The position numbers and the translations under genes were made by a program. Positions 25,715 to 33,959 of a DNA stretch of 39,999 nt are shown here, one piece after another. Source of the DNA: Streptomyces adustus (GTDB lineage Bacteria > Actinomycetota > Actinomycetes > Streptomycetales > Streptomycetaceae); NCBI RefSeq assembly GCF_009377175.1, contig NZ_VJZD01000065.1, positions 1-39,999 on the forward strand, given 5' to 3'. A model generated the notes under the pieces. That model was given only the letters and a program-made list of their open reading frames with translations. It was not told where the DNA came from and did not search any database. Position 1 is the stretch's first letter; the number at the start of each line of letters is the position of its first letter.

Positions 25715-26383
25715 TCAGGCAGGGCGCTCGGCCATGACGACCAGACCCGGGCCGCTGAACTGATCTGCTGGGAGCAGGAGTTCGGCGACGGGGCGCAGTC
25801 CGGCCTGCTCGATCAGGCCGACGAACTGTTCCGGCCGCCATTTGTGCGTCGTCCAGTGGACGGGCACACCTCCGTAGGCCTCCGTGCGCACCGCGTCCTC
25901 GTCGCCGACGTGCGTTCCGGTGATGAGGTGTCCGCCCGGCTTCAGGGCCCGCGCGAACAGCCCGAGGACCTGAGGAAGGATGTTGCGCGGGAGGTTGAAC
26001 AGTGACCACCACCCGAGTACGCCGACGAAGGACGCCTCTTCGAGGCTGAGGTCCGTGGCGGAGGCGACGCTGAAGCGGCAGTGCGGATACAGACGGCGGG
26101 CGTTTTCGATCATGCGGGGCGAGAGATCGACTCCGGACACGTCGAGTCCGCGTTCGGCGAGGTAGGCGGTCACCGTTCCGGGCCCGCAGCCGACGTCGAG
26201 GACGGGCCCGAGTTCGCTCACGGTGTCGGCGAAAGTGTCGATCGATGCCTTGAGCCAGGGGTGGCGACGGATGTCGCCCATTCCTGTGGTCGCCACCATT
26301 TCGGCGTAGTTGTCGGCCACCTGGTCATAGGACTCACGGACCACGTCGAGATCGGCCGGTCGGTCAATTTGGTGTGAACGCAT
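25715..26383 (-). CDS. Class I SAM-dependent methyltransferase (222 aa)
   Basis: A Rossmann-type methyltransferase: motif I is VLDVGCGPG (about 62-70), the acidic loop is SGVDLSPRMIENAR, and a post-motif segment LKPGGHLITGTHVG is present. The N-terminal YDQVADNYAEM helix is common in small-molecule methyltransferases of this class. The substrate cannot be told. No good ribosome site precedes the ATG at 26383, so translation may be weak or leaderless. It ends 2 bases from the transposase remnant and is oriented toward it. No functional link to neighbours is visible. Confidence 0.85.
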   Translation of the reverse strand: MRSHQIDRPADLDVVRESYDQVADNYAEMVATTGMGDIRRHPWLKASIDTFADTVSELGPVLDVGCGPGTVTAYLAERGLDVSGVDLSPRMIENARRLYPHCRFSVASATDLSLEEASFVGVLGWWSLFNLPRNILPQVLGLFARALKPGGHLITGTHVGDEDAVRTEAYGGVPVHWTTHKWRPEQFVGLIEQAGLRPVAELLLPADQFSGPGLVVMAERPA

Positions 26384-26566
26384 CAGCCAACATTAGGGCG
26401 AATAGTTCGCTGGGGCAGGCCGTTAAAGAACAGCTCGGTTGGGTGGACAGAGCAGAGCTGTGTCGCGGCCGAACGTTGCGGTCAGTGGCCTGGCTGTGGC
26501 AGCGTGCTGCGCGAGTCGCCCGGGACGACCGTCCGGACGGAACAGCCCCTGACCGACGGGATGATG

Positions 26567-26610
26567 CCGTGTCCCCGGCCCGGGCGTGGGTGGCCGGGCC
26601 GGGGACACGG
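26567..26610 (-). terminator. Perfect 17-bp stem after the GH2 gene
   Basis: CCGTGTCCCCGGCCCGG pairs without mismatch with its complement at 26594-26610 across a 10-base loop. It begins 7 bases past the GH2 stop codon. There is no T-tract, as is frequent for strong Streptomyces terminators. Confidence 0.75.
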
Positions 26611-26616
26611 CGCGGG

Positions 26617-29600
26617 TCAGCCGCGCAGCGTCATGACAGGGCTGTTGTACGCCTCGGCCGTCAGCACGGGGTGCCGTGACGAGCACGCGCCCTCCGGCCA
26701 GGACAGTTGCACTGTGCGGGACTCGCCGGGCAGCAGCCACAGGTAGTTGTCGCTGTAGAGCGTGGGCAGCACCCGGCGGCCGTCGGTGTCCTCCAGCAGC
26801 GACAGCCGGACCATGGCGGCGACCGCCGAGCCATGGTTGCGGACGACCGCCGTCAGCTCCTGGCGGTGCCCGGAGCGCGACCTCTGTGTGATCGCGCCGG
26901 TCAGCTTCACCGCCTTCGCCTTGTTGAGGGCCCGCAGGTCCGAGGGGTTGCGGTAGCGCCAGTAGGTGTTCCGTGACAGATGCCTGCCGCGGGAGTCCTC
27001 CAGGGTCAGCCGCAGCAGGTGCAGGTCCGGAAGATCGTCCGTCCATGCGACAGTGAACGCCTTGGTGGTGTCCGCCCGCGACACGTCCACGCGGGCCGTC
27101 CTGGTCCCGCCGAGCCGGCGGCCGGACAGGTCGAACAGCTGCGCGGTGACGGTGGCACCGTGCAGGTCGGCCGCAGTGTGGTTCACCGCGATGACCTGCC
27201 ACTCGACTGGATCGGCCTGCACATGCAGCGGCTCGCAGGCCGAACGGGCGCCGTAATAGGTGCCGTTGACGTCGAAGTCGTAGTCGTACGTCTGCCAGAC
27301 CGTGCTGTGCCAGGCAGGGTGGGACATCCACAGCATCAGGCCGGACGCGTTGTCCCACAGGTTGGCGTTCCACGCCTCGAACATGGCGCGGGTGTTCTCG
27401 TAGTTGACGAACTGCGCCTTGCGGGCGAAGTCGTCCAGGTCGCCAGCCGCGTCGAGGCGGGCCTCGATGGCCGCTTTGTAATTCTGCGGCGCCTGATTCC
27501 CGCGTTCGCTCCAGTCGTGGTAATACCACGCGCCCTTGATGGGCCACTCCGGCTCGTCGCCCACGAGGTTGCGCATGCTGGCGGCGGTGGAGACGACGGG
27601 CATGCCGATCTCGGTGTGGAAGCCGAAGTCACGGCTGCCGTACGTCATGGGGTCGAAGTACTTTTCCGGCTCCACCCAGCCGTAGGGGCCCCCGCCCGTG
27701 ATGATCCCGCCGGCTGAGTTGTTCTGGTACAGCAGGCCGGGCGCCTGCTGCTGCACTGCCTCGCTCATTCCCTTGTCTATGGCGGCCGGAGGGTTGCCCT
27801 CGTTGGCTCCGCACCAGACCACCACGCTCGGATGGATGCGGTAGCGCAGCACGGTGTCGCGGGCGAGCGAGTTGAACGCCGCGTGGTCTGGCGGGTCCAT
27901 GCCCCACGCGTTGGGGAAGTCGTTCCACACCAGGATGCCGTGCCGGTCGCAGGCGGCGAAGAACTCCTCCCGGTCGCTGCTGCCGACCCAGTTGCGGATC
28001 ATGGTGAAGTTCATGTCGCGGTGCATGCGCACGGCCGCGTCCATGCGCTCCGCCGGCATCCGGCGCAGCAGTTCGTCCCAGCCCCAGTTGCCGCCGCGGG
28101 CCAGCACGCGCACACCGTTGACGCTGATCTTCAGCGGATCCGGCGTGTTCGATACGGACTTGACGTCGGTCCACTTCTCGCCATCGTCGGACACCTGGAT
28201 CGTGTACGTCTTCGGGTACGCGGTCTCCCAGACGACGGCGACACGGTCGAACTTCCGTGCAGACCCGAGATCCACCTGGATCCACTGGTGGTCCTCGTAG
28301 GCGGAGGACCAGCGGGTGCTCGGGTCGCCGTCGGTGGCGTGCGAAGCCGGGTGGCCGGACTCCTCGGTGGAAGCGGTAGCCTGCTGCCGCAGAGCGAGAT
28401 CGGTGCCGGGGTCACCCCGGTCGACGACGCCGAAGGACCACAGCGAGTTTCCCCAACTGCTGTTGCGCAAGCCACAGTTGAGACGGACATAGCGCGCGGT
28501 CTGTTGGTCGAAGTCCTCGACCTGGAGGCTGGCATTGCCGTTGTTGAACGGCAATGGCACGGCGCCGTTGTCCACCGACTTCACGTCGGTCCAGTCCGAG
28601 TCGTCCGAGGAGACCTGGACCACGAAGGTCTTGGCGTACGCCTGTTCCCAGGTGAGGTCGACCCGGTCGAAGGACTGGGGGGAGCCGAGATCGATGCGGA
28701 TCCACTGGTCGTCCTCGAACGAGGAGGACCAACGGGTGCCTGCGTCGCCGTCGGTGACGTTGGCCGCGCCGTTGCTGCCCTGATCGGTGCTGGACGCCTG
28801 TGCTGCCGCATGTAGCGCGAGGTCGGTGCCGGGCCGTGTGCTGTCGCCCACGGACAGGGTCCACAGGGAGCTGCCCCAGGAGGTCGCCCGGGTCAGGCAT
28901 CTGATGCGGACGTACCGGGCGTGCTGCCGATCGAAGGCCACAGTCTGCGTGTAGGAGTCACCGGAGGAGGTGAACGCGAGCGGCACTTCGTACTCGTAGC
29001 CGAACTGGCGGATGCCGAAGCGAGTGGTGCGCCGGTCGCTCTCCTGGCCGCCCACCGACGCGGTGAGCGTGAGGTCGTGCAGATCGGGGTCGCCCAGGCC
29101 ATTCGGCCACCACAGCTTGGGGTTGTGCAGTTTCAACTGCCGGAAGGCGTCGGGAGCGAAGACGACATCGATGCTCTCACCCGCTTTCACGTTGACGGTC
29201 TTCGAGATGCGCACGTCGTCGAAGGACGCGGTGACCGTCGCCTCACGGTCGGCGATGTCGGCGTTGCGGATCGGTACGACCACGGTCACCTCGGCCACCG
29301 ACACGTCCGGCAGCGCGGACAGCACGGTGTCCACACGCGGGTCACCGATGACGACGTGCCCGGTCGACCGCAGTCGGACGTGATTCCAGATGCCTGCCGC
29401 GCGGTCACGGACGGCCGGCATCCAATCCCATCCCGAGGACGCCAGGTAGGTAGGGGAGTTGAGGTTCATCTGCTGCGCGCCGGCGTCCACCCACGACTCG
29501 CCCAGGGGACCCTTGTCACCGGGGCTGCCGGGGACCGGCATCGGCGTGATCTTCACCGCGAGTGCGTTGTCGCCGCTCGGCGCGAGCTGCCGGGTGACGT

Positions 29601-30702
29601 CGAACGCGGCACGGGCGAACGGGTAAGTCAGATCGCCCACCGGCTCGCCGTTGAGCCACACCTCGGCCTTGTGGTTGACGCCGTCGAACTCCAGCCAGAC
29701 GTGGCGGCCTGCGCCCGTGCGCAGGCCGCGCGGCAGCGCGAAGTCCCGCTTGTACCACCAGGAGTGGCGCGACAGCGCCTCCGGGATGCGCAGATTGTTC
29801 AAGCCCGCCACCGGGTCAGGCAGTTTGCCCTGCTCCACGAGCGAGCCGAGCACGGTGCCCGGAACGGTCGCGGGCAGCCATGTGCTGGTGTCGACGGACG
29901 TCTTCGACAGAGCTGCGCCGTCCGCGCCGGCCCAGTCGTCCATGGTGAGCCGCCAGCCCGACTCCACGGGGACGGTCCCGTCATCGGCGATGGCCAGTCT
30001 GGGCGCCTCGCCGTGCTGAGTGCCCCAGTCGGTCCAGCCGGTGGCAGCGGGGCGTTTGCCCCTGGCGATGCCGTAGACCTCGAAACCGTTGAGGCCGAGG
30101 GGCAGCGGGCTGGAGCGCTTTTGGGAGGTCATGCGTACCCAGCGCGCCGCCACGGGGCTGGAGAGCTGGATGTCCACGACGCCGCCGGTGCCCGCCGTGG
30201 TGCGGTGCACGGTGATCCAGGACTTGCCGTCCAGGGACGTCTCGACCACGAAGACCAGCGAGTAGCTCGACTGGATCTCGTCACCCTTGGTGCCGCTGTG
30301 CACGTTGCCCGTGGTGGGCGGCGTGTACACCGGGTCGGAGGCGGCTGCCTCGAAAGTCAGGCTGACCCGGTTGACGTCGCAGGCCGCCTGGAGGTCGACG
30401 GCTATCCACTGCGGGTCGCCGTCCTCGGCACGCCAGCCGCTGCCCCGGACACGGGGGGAGGAGAGGCGGTCGACCACGAAGGAACCGGGTGTGGCGGCGT
30501 AGGCGGTCGAGGAGACCGAGACGGGCCTGTAGAGGGCCAGTTCGCCGACGGCGGAGGGGTGGACTGGTGCGCCGGTGGGGGCGGCAGCGGCGGTCGACAC
30601 GGGCAGCGCCGAGTTGAGGCCGAATCCGGCCAGCAGGCTCGTACCCGTGGTGATGACGGTCCGACGCGACGGATGGCGCGACGAACCCGACTGATCTGGC
30701 AT
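26617..30702 (-). CDS. Secreted GH2 glycosidase with discoidin (F5/8C) modules (1,361 aa)
   Basis: A Tat-type signal opens the protein (SRRTVITTG, R13-R14, then an Ala-rich cleavage region near 40). An F5/8C-like module follows (~55-215), then GH2 sugar-binding and Ig-like domains (~235-575), two discoidin modules (~630-735, ~768-850), and the GH2 barrel (~860-1155) with a C-terminal beta part. Likely catalytic residues are E968 in WCGANEG (acid/base) and E1031 in FHTEIGMP (nucleophile). Close families are beta-mannosidase and exo-beta-glucosaminidase; NEG favours the former, but substrate is open. The discoidin pair interrupts the GH2 region just before the barrel. I chose the ATG at 30702, not the upstream frame opening at 30804, because a promoter and operator candidate lie between. 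A monocistronic unit with its own hairpin is likely. Confidence 0.88.
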   Translation of the reverse strand: MPDQSGSSRHPSRRTVITTGTSLLAGFGLNSALPVSTAAAAPTGAPVHPSAVGELALYRPVSVSSTAYAATPGSFVVDRLSSPRVRGSGWRAEDGDPQWIAVDLQAACDVNRVSLTFEAAASDPVYTPPTTGNVHSGTKGDEIQSSYSLVFVVETSLDGKSWITVHRTTAGTGGVVDIQLSSPVAARWVRMTSQKRSSPLPLGLNGFEVYGIARGKRPAATGWTDWGTQHGEAPRLAIADDGTVPVESGWRLTMDDWAGADGAALSKTSVDTSTWLPATVPGTVLGSLVEQGKLPDPVAGLNNLRIPEALSRHSWWYKRDFALPRGLRTGAGRHVWLEFDGVNHKAEVWLNGEPVGDLTYPFARAAFDVTRQLAPSGDNALAVKITPMPVPGSPGDKGPLGESWVDAGAQQMNLNSPTYLASSGWDWMPAVRDRAAGIWNHVRLRSTGHVVIGDPRVDTVLSALPDVSVAEVTVVVPIRNADIADREATVTASFDDVRISKTVNVKAGESIDVVFAPDAFRQLKLHNPKLWWPNGLGDPDLHDLTLTASVGGQESDRRTTRFGIRQFGYEYEVPLAFTSSGDSYTQTVAFDRQHARYVRIRCLTRATSWGSSLWTLSVGDSTRPGTDLALHAAAQASSTDQGSNGAANVTDGDAGTRWSSSFEDDQWIRIDLGSPQSFDRVDLTWEQAYAKTFVVQVSSDDSDWTDVKSVDNGAVPLPFNNGNASLQVEDFDQQTARYVRLNCGLRNSSWGNSLWSFGVVDRGDPGTDLALRQQATASTEESGHPASHATDGDPSTRWSSAYEDHQWIQVDLGSARKFDRVAVVWETAYPKTYTIQVSDDGEKWTDVKSVSNTPDPLKISVNGVRVLARGGNWGWDELLRRMPAERMDAAVRMHRDMNFTMIRNWVGSSDREEFFAACDRHGILVWNDFPNAWGMDPPDHAAFNSLARDTVLRYRIHPSVVVWCGANEGNPPAAIDKGMSEAVQQQAPGLLYQNNSAGGIITGGGPYGWVEPEKYFDPMTYGSRDFGFHTEIGMPVVSTAASMRNLVGDEPEWPIKGAWYYHDWSERGNQAPQNYKAAIEARLDAAGDLDDFARKAQFVNYENTRAMFEAWNANLWDNASGLMLWMSHPAWHSTVWQTYDYDFDVNGTYYGARSACEPLHVQADPVEWQVIAVNHTAADLHGATVTAQLFDLSGRRLGGTRTARVDVSRADTTKAFTVAWTDDLPDLHLLRLTLEDSRGRHLSRNTYWRYRNPSDLRALNKAKAVKLTGAITQRSRSGHRQELTAVVRNHGSAVAAMVRLSLLEDTDGRRVLPTLYSDNYLWLLPGESRTVQLSWPEGACSSRHPVLTAEAYNSPVMTLRG

Positions 30703-30765
30703 GTGTGACGTCCCATCAAAAATCGGTGCTAGCCGCCCGCACCGCAATCCTGTACCAAGCCGGAA

Positions 30766-30779
30766 TGACAACGTTGCCA
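30766..30779. promoter_or_regulatory. LacI-type operator candidate upstream of the GH2 gene
   Basis: TGACAACGTTGCCA has a perfect CAACGTTG core and near-symmetric flanks, the form typical of LacI/GalR-family operators. On the minus strand it follows TTGACA (30809-30804) and a weak -10 CAGCCT (30786-30781), so it would cover the transcription start. Sugar-induced control of the glycosidase is inferred. Confidence 0.55.
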
Positions 30780-30849
30780 AAGGCTGTGTTGCGCGGCGCT
30801 GCATGTCAACCCCTGCTGTGTAGAACGGTGGTTGATCGCTTCGGGGGAT

Positions 30850-31105
30850 TCTGCTGGATCGTGGCTATCGCGAATGAGGGAAGTCGTGCCCTCGGTTCGC
30901 GTCTCTTGGACGAGTCCGGCCACACCCACACCTTCGACGGCTACCGTCTGGTCGGCCGCGCCACGGTCCGTATCCACACCGGTGACGGCTGCGACACCTG
31001 GAGTGACCTGTGCCGGGACTGCCGCGCGTACGTGGGGAACAACGACCGCGACGCTGCGCAACGACCGCGGCGGTTTTGTCGACGATGGGTCCTGGGGTAC
31101 GGCCG
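30850..31105 (+). pseudogene. Lamin-tail-domain (LTD) gene fragment, frameshifted
   Basis: One frame gives ANEGSRALGSRLLDESGH, HTFDGYRLVGRATVRIHTG and DLCRDCRAYVGNN, and a second gives TATLRNDRGGFVDDGSWG. Joined, these match the bacterial lamin tail domain found in Streptomyces secreted proteins. The frame is lost near 31040. Several family-typical residues are altered (for example Cys and Gly where Tyr, Arg or Trp are usual), as expected of decay. No N-terminal signal region is seen. LTD is an Ig-like binding domain of extracellular proteins. Confidence 0.65.
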
Positions 31106-31234
31106 CCGCGCCGACCGCCACTGACCCGCACCCCGGCCAGCGGCCGGTGATCGCCGGCCGGTGATCGCAGTCGCAACAGCCCCTATTCATGGCGGCGCGC
31201 CCGGAATTGCATGCTCTTGGCGGACTGCTGCCCA

Positions 31235-31438
31235 TGCCCCGCACCGCGTGCCGCGGGGCAGCGCAGCTGCCCCTGCAGTAGCTGCGGGGACAGTGTCCCC
31301 GGGCCTCACCTCTCGCCCATGAGGACGATCGTTCGGCTGAAGCCTCATGGAGCCTTTCGCCGCGCAGGCGACCGCCCTTCACGGCCACACCCCCTTTTCG
31401 CGAGGCTCCGGCCGGGACCGTCCCGGCCGGAGCCTCGC
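31235..31438. ncRNA. Run of five hairpins, candidate structured RNA
   Basis: In 204 bases there are five stems with perfect arms: TGCCCCGC/GCGGGGCA (31235-31260), CGCAGCT/AGCTGCG (31262-31286), CGGGGACA/TGTCCCCG (31285-31301), CCATGAGG/CCTCATGG (31317-31350), and an 18-bp stem with a 3-base loop (31400-31438). No convincing coding frame covers the stretch. I do not recognise a known RNA family. Either strand could be transcribed; the plus orientation leads into the small gene at 31507. Confidence 0.3.
31400..31438. terminator. 18-bp perfect stem-loop
   Basis: GCGAGGCTCCGGCCGGGA pairs perfectly with TCCCGGCCGGAGCCTCGC over a CCG loop. No T-tract follows on either strand, but the stem is among the strongest in the window. 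It separates the LTD remnant region from the 68-codon gene. Confidence 0.6.
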
Positions 31439-31506
31439 ATGCCTACGGTGCGGGCGAACCCGGGGTTGGGCGTGACCTTGGGTCTGGTGGGTACGCTGCC
31501 CAGATC

Positions 31507-31713
31507 ATGGACGACTACGACCCGCTCGATGGGGACTCCACCCTGTTTGCGCCACTCGCGGACACGGCGCAGCGTCTGGCTGAGCTGACGCTGGAGGAGG
31601 CGCACGATCTGCTCGCGCTGCTGGTGGCGGTCACGCAGGAGGGTGGGAGTATGTCGGTGCAGGCGGACCGGCTGGCAAGGGAGATCGCCGCGCGGATCCC
31701 GTCGGAGAACTGA
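31507..31713 (+). CDS. Small hypothetical protein (68 aa)
   Basis: A short acidic, helical protein (LAELTLEEAHDLLALLVAV in the middle) with strong G/C third-position bias. No known domain was recognised. No ribosome site precedes the ATG, but TACGCT (31492-31497), a plausible -10 hexamer, ends 9 bases before it, as for the leaderless mRNAs common in Streptomyces. No good -35 is evident. It stands alone downstream of the strong hairpin. Confidence 0.5.
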   Translation: MDDYDPLDGDSTLFAPLADTAQRLAELTLEEAHDLLALLVAVTQEGGSMSVQADRLAREIAARIPSEN

Positions 31714-32338
31714 CGGTGCACACGGCTTGGTCGGCTGAGTCGAGGGAAGAGGCCGAGGCCCCGGTCGATGCCGTCAGGCTCTCACCCTGCCGGTTCTTAC
31801 CTCTCGGCGACGCGTGGATCGGTCGAGCTCAGACGGAAGCTCCAAGTGGCACCGCGTAAACGCCTGGGTGCATGGATCCACGGGATGAGGTGGGGGGCGG
31901 GCGATTGGTCCGCCGCGCACGTAGCTTGGTGTCTGCCGGTCTTGCTCAGCAGGCACGACGCTGCCGGCTGGCGGACTCCGGAAGGACCCGCGCCCCACGC
32001 GTCTGACATGGGTGAGCACAAGACATGACTTCCAAGACCTCTGGTACACGTTCGAGGCGAGCCGGGCAGAGTGTCTGCTCGGATGTCATGCGGACTCCTC
32101 TGCGGGACTTCCTGCGCACCGAGACGGGCAGGCGGAGCACTTCGGTGATGAGTTCGGCTCGGACACCCTCTACAAGGGCGACGTCAGCGACCGACTGCTC
32201 GACCACGACCTGTCCCGCGGTCAATGGCCCCAATCGCCGTCCCACTGACTTGCGACGGCCACAAAATGGCCCTGCGGGCTGACCTACAGAGATCCCGGTT
32301 CGCCGTCGGCGACGAATCGCATCAGTGAATGCTCCAGT
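31714..32338. other. Gap without a convincing gene
   Basis: About 625 bases. Short frames exist on both strands, but none shows a known domain or a good start. A plus-strand peptide near 32093-32130 (RTPLRDFLRTETG) recalls the start of NhaA-type antiporters, yet nothing downstream continues the match. The stretch may be decayed DNA. Confidence 0.4.
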
Positions 32339-32360
32339 AGTTCCAGGAACTGACTCACTG
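32323..32360 (-). terminator. Nested palindrome at the end of tatC
   Basis: AGTTCC-A-GGAACT (32339-32351) lies inside outer arms CAGTGA and TCACTG that overlap the tatC stop. It could form a hairpin at the 3' end of the tatC transcript. No T-tract. Confidence 0.35.
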
Positions 32361-33305
32361 CACCGTCTTACCTGTCGCGCGGGCGTCGTCAGTATTCGGT
32401 TGCGTGGGCAGGGCGTGGCTGGCGGACACCGATTCCACTTCGCCGATGTCCTGCGGTGTGAGGTCGAGGTCGGAGGCCTCGTCGTCGCCGGGTCCCTCTG
32501 CCGCTCTTCGGGCCTTGCGCCGGTCGTTGAGAAGCGAAAAGACAACGGCGGAGAAATAGAGCATCCAGATCGGCGCGGCCAGCGCCAGCATGGTCAGGGG
32601 GTCCGTGCTCGGCGTTGCCACAGCCGAAAAGGCCGTGATTCCCACGATCATGCCGCGCCACCTGGCGAGCATCCGCCGGCCGGACAGCACTCCGGTGAGG
32701 TTCAGCATCACCAGAAGCAGTGGCATCTCGAAGGAGAGGCCGAAGACGACCACCATGCGGGTGACGAGGTTGAGCAGATCATCCAGGGGCAGCAGATTCT
32801 GCACCCCGTGCGGGGTGAAGCCGATCAACACCTTCGCGGTCGTGGGCAGCACCTTGTAGGCGAAGAGGGCGCCGCCGAAGAACAGCGGGACGCCTGCGCC
32901 GACGAACGCGTAGGCATATTTCCGCTCGTGCTTGTGCAGGCCGGGGGCAACGAAGGCCCACAACTGGTACAGCCATACCGGCGAGGCCAGCACGACGCCG
33001 GCCATCAGGGACACCTTCAACGCCAGGGTGAAGGGCGCGAGCAGACCGTTGATCGTGATCCGCGCGCAGGCGGTGCCCGGGGTATGCCTGGCCAGATGGG
33101 CGAAGTCCGTCGGGCAGCCGACCGAGTGCAGCACCGGCCTGGTGAAGAAGTTGATGATTCCCTTGTAGTGGAAGGCCGCGGCGATGGTGACGACCAGGAT
33201 GGCAAGGACGGCCTTGGCCAGCCGGTTGCGGAGCTCACGAAGGTGCTCCGCGAGCGGCATCCGTCCCTCGGGGTGCTGCTTGTTGTTGCGGGCTGGCTGG
33301 GGCAC
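32355..33305 (-). CDS. tatC: Sec-independent translocase subunit TatC (316 aa)
   Basis: TatC recognises twin-arginine signal peptides. The N-terminal MPLAEHLRELRNRL motif with its conserved Glu, the loop SPVWLYQLWAFVAPGLHKHE, and VFGLSFEMPLLL with the conserved membrane Glu are all present, with six hydrophobic helices. The C-terminus is extended by about 50 acidic and polar residues. GTG start with GAGGA 6 bases upstream. tatA lies 382 bases upstream on the same strand. No tatB is in the window. It may be an additional Tat set rather than the housekeeping one; that cannot be told from here. Tat-signal proteins are encoded nearby (the GH2 enzyme and the phosphoesterase). Confidence 0.93.
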   Translation of the reverse strand: MPQPARNNKQHPEGRMPLAEHLRELRNRLAKAVLAILVVTIAAAFHYKGIINFFTRPVLHSVGCPTDFAHLARHTPGTACARITINGLLAPFTLALKVSLMAGVVLASPVWLYQLWAFVAPGLHKHERKYAYAFVGAGVPLFFGGALFAYKVLPTTAKVLIGFTPHGVQNLLPLDDLLNLVTRMVVVFGLSFEMPLLLVMLNLTGVLSGRRMLARWRGMIVGITAFSAVATPSTDPLTMLALAAPIWMLYFSAVVFSLLNDRRKARRAAEGPGDDEASDLDLTPQDIGEVESVSASHALPTQPNTDDARATGKTVQ

Positions 33306-33687
33306 GCCGCGTCCTCATCTCGTGCGGCAGACCGGAGGCGGCCGGCCTGCGTCCGTACTTGATCGTCTCCGTCGCTCGGTGGGGAGCGAGCTCGTCACGG
33401 CGCCGGTTGCGGCCGGTCGCGCGTCCAGGAGGCAGTTGGTCCAGGTCGGCACCACTTACCGCGAGCTGATCTGCCCTGCCCGAGGGCGGGCGGCCCACGA
33501 AGGCCGTCAGGCCATCCACTGTTCCGCGCTGCGCTCGGGCCAGAAGCAGCGCTGCTCCGGCCAGGACGTCGGCCGTACCGCGGACAACGACGTGGGCGGT
33601 CCGACGGCGCGAGAGGTGAGCCGGCCGGGAGGCTTCGGGCAGCGTCTCGTGCGGGGAAGAGCCGGGGGCGCTGGACCGGGCTCGGTC
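33306..33687. other. Gap between tatA and tatC
   Basis: This 382-base gap holds no gene I can support. A small hairpin GACCG-GGCT-CGGTC (33674-33687) abuts the tatA stop. An unusually wide gap for a tat pair; tatC may have its own promoter here, though none was clear. Confidence 0.5.
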
Positions 33688-33957
33688 TCAGTGGCTGGTC
33701 GTGCTGTCCGTGGGCGCGGTGCGGGCGGTGGCGGTGTCTTCGGGAGCGCCCGGGGCCGTCCGCGGTCCCAGTTCAGGCTCGGGCCGTGGCTCGTTCGAGG
33801 TGCTGTCGCCCTTCATGGCCTCGGTCTCGCTCTTGAGGATCCGCATGGACTTGCCCAGCGCGCGGGCCGTGTCGGGTAGTTTCTTCGATCCGAAGATCAA
33901 GACCACCACCGCGACCAGGATCAGCAGGTGCCAGGGCTCCAGGCCGTTGCGGAACAT
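33688..33957 (-). CDS. tatA: Sec-independent translocase subunit TatA/E (89 aa)
   Basis: One N-terminal transmembrane helix (LLILVAVVVLIFG, about 11-23), the conserved FGSKKLPDTARALGKSMRI hinge and amphipathic helix (22-40), and a charged Pro/Thr-rich tail are diagnostic of TatA. TatA oligomers form the passage for folded proteins. The true start is the ATG at 33957; the frame is open further upstream, but the TatA homology begins here. It starts only 2 bases after the stop of a 272-codon frame. Confidence 0.92.
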   Translation of the reverse strand: MFRNGLEPWHLLILVAVVVLIFGSKKLPDTARALGKSMRILKSETEAMKGDSTSNEPRPEPELGPRTAPGAPEDTATARTAPTDSTTSH

Positions 33958-33959
33958 CG

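Noticed and set aside
28921..30708. A 595-codon plus-strand frame opposite the GH2 gene
   Set aside because: Composition of an antisense shadow; GH2 and discoidin motifs are on the minus strand.
30703..30804. 34-residue upstream extension of the GH2 protein
   Set aside because: It would place the promoter and operator candidate inside the gene and move the Tat signal away from the N-terminus.
32025..32282. Possible NhaA antiporter start (RTPLRDFLRTETG)
   Set aside because: Only about 13 residues look alike and nothing after them matches in any frame; probably chance.
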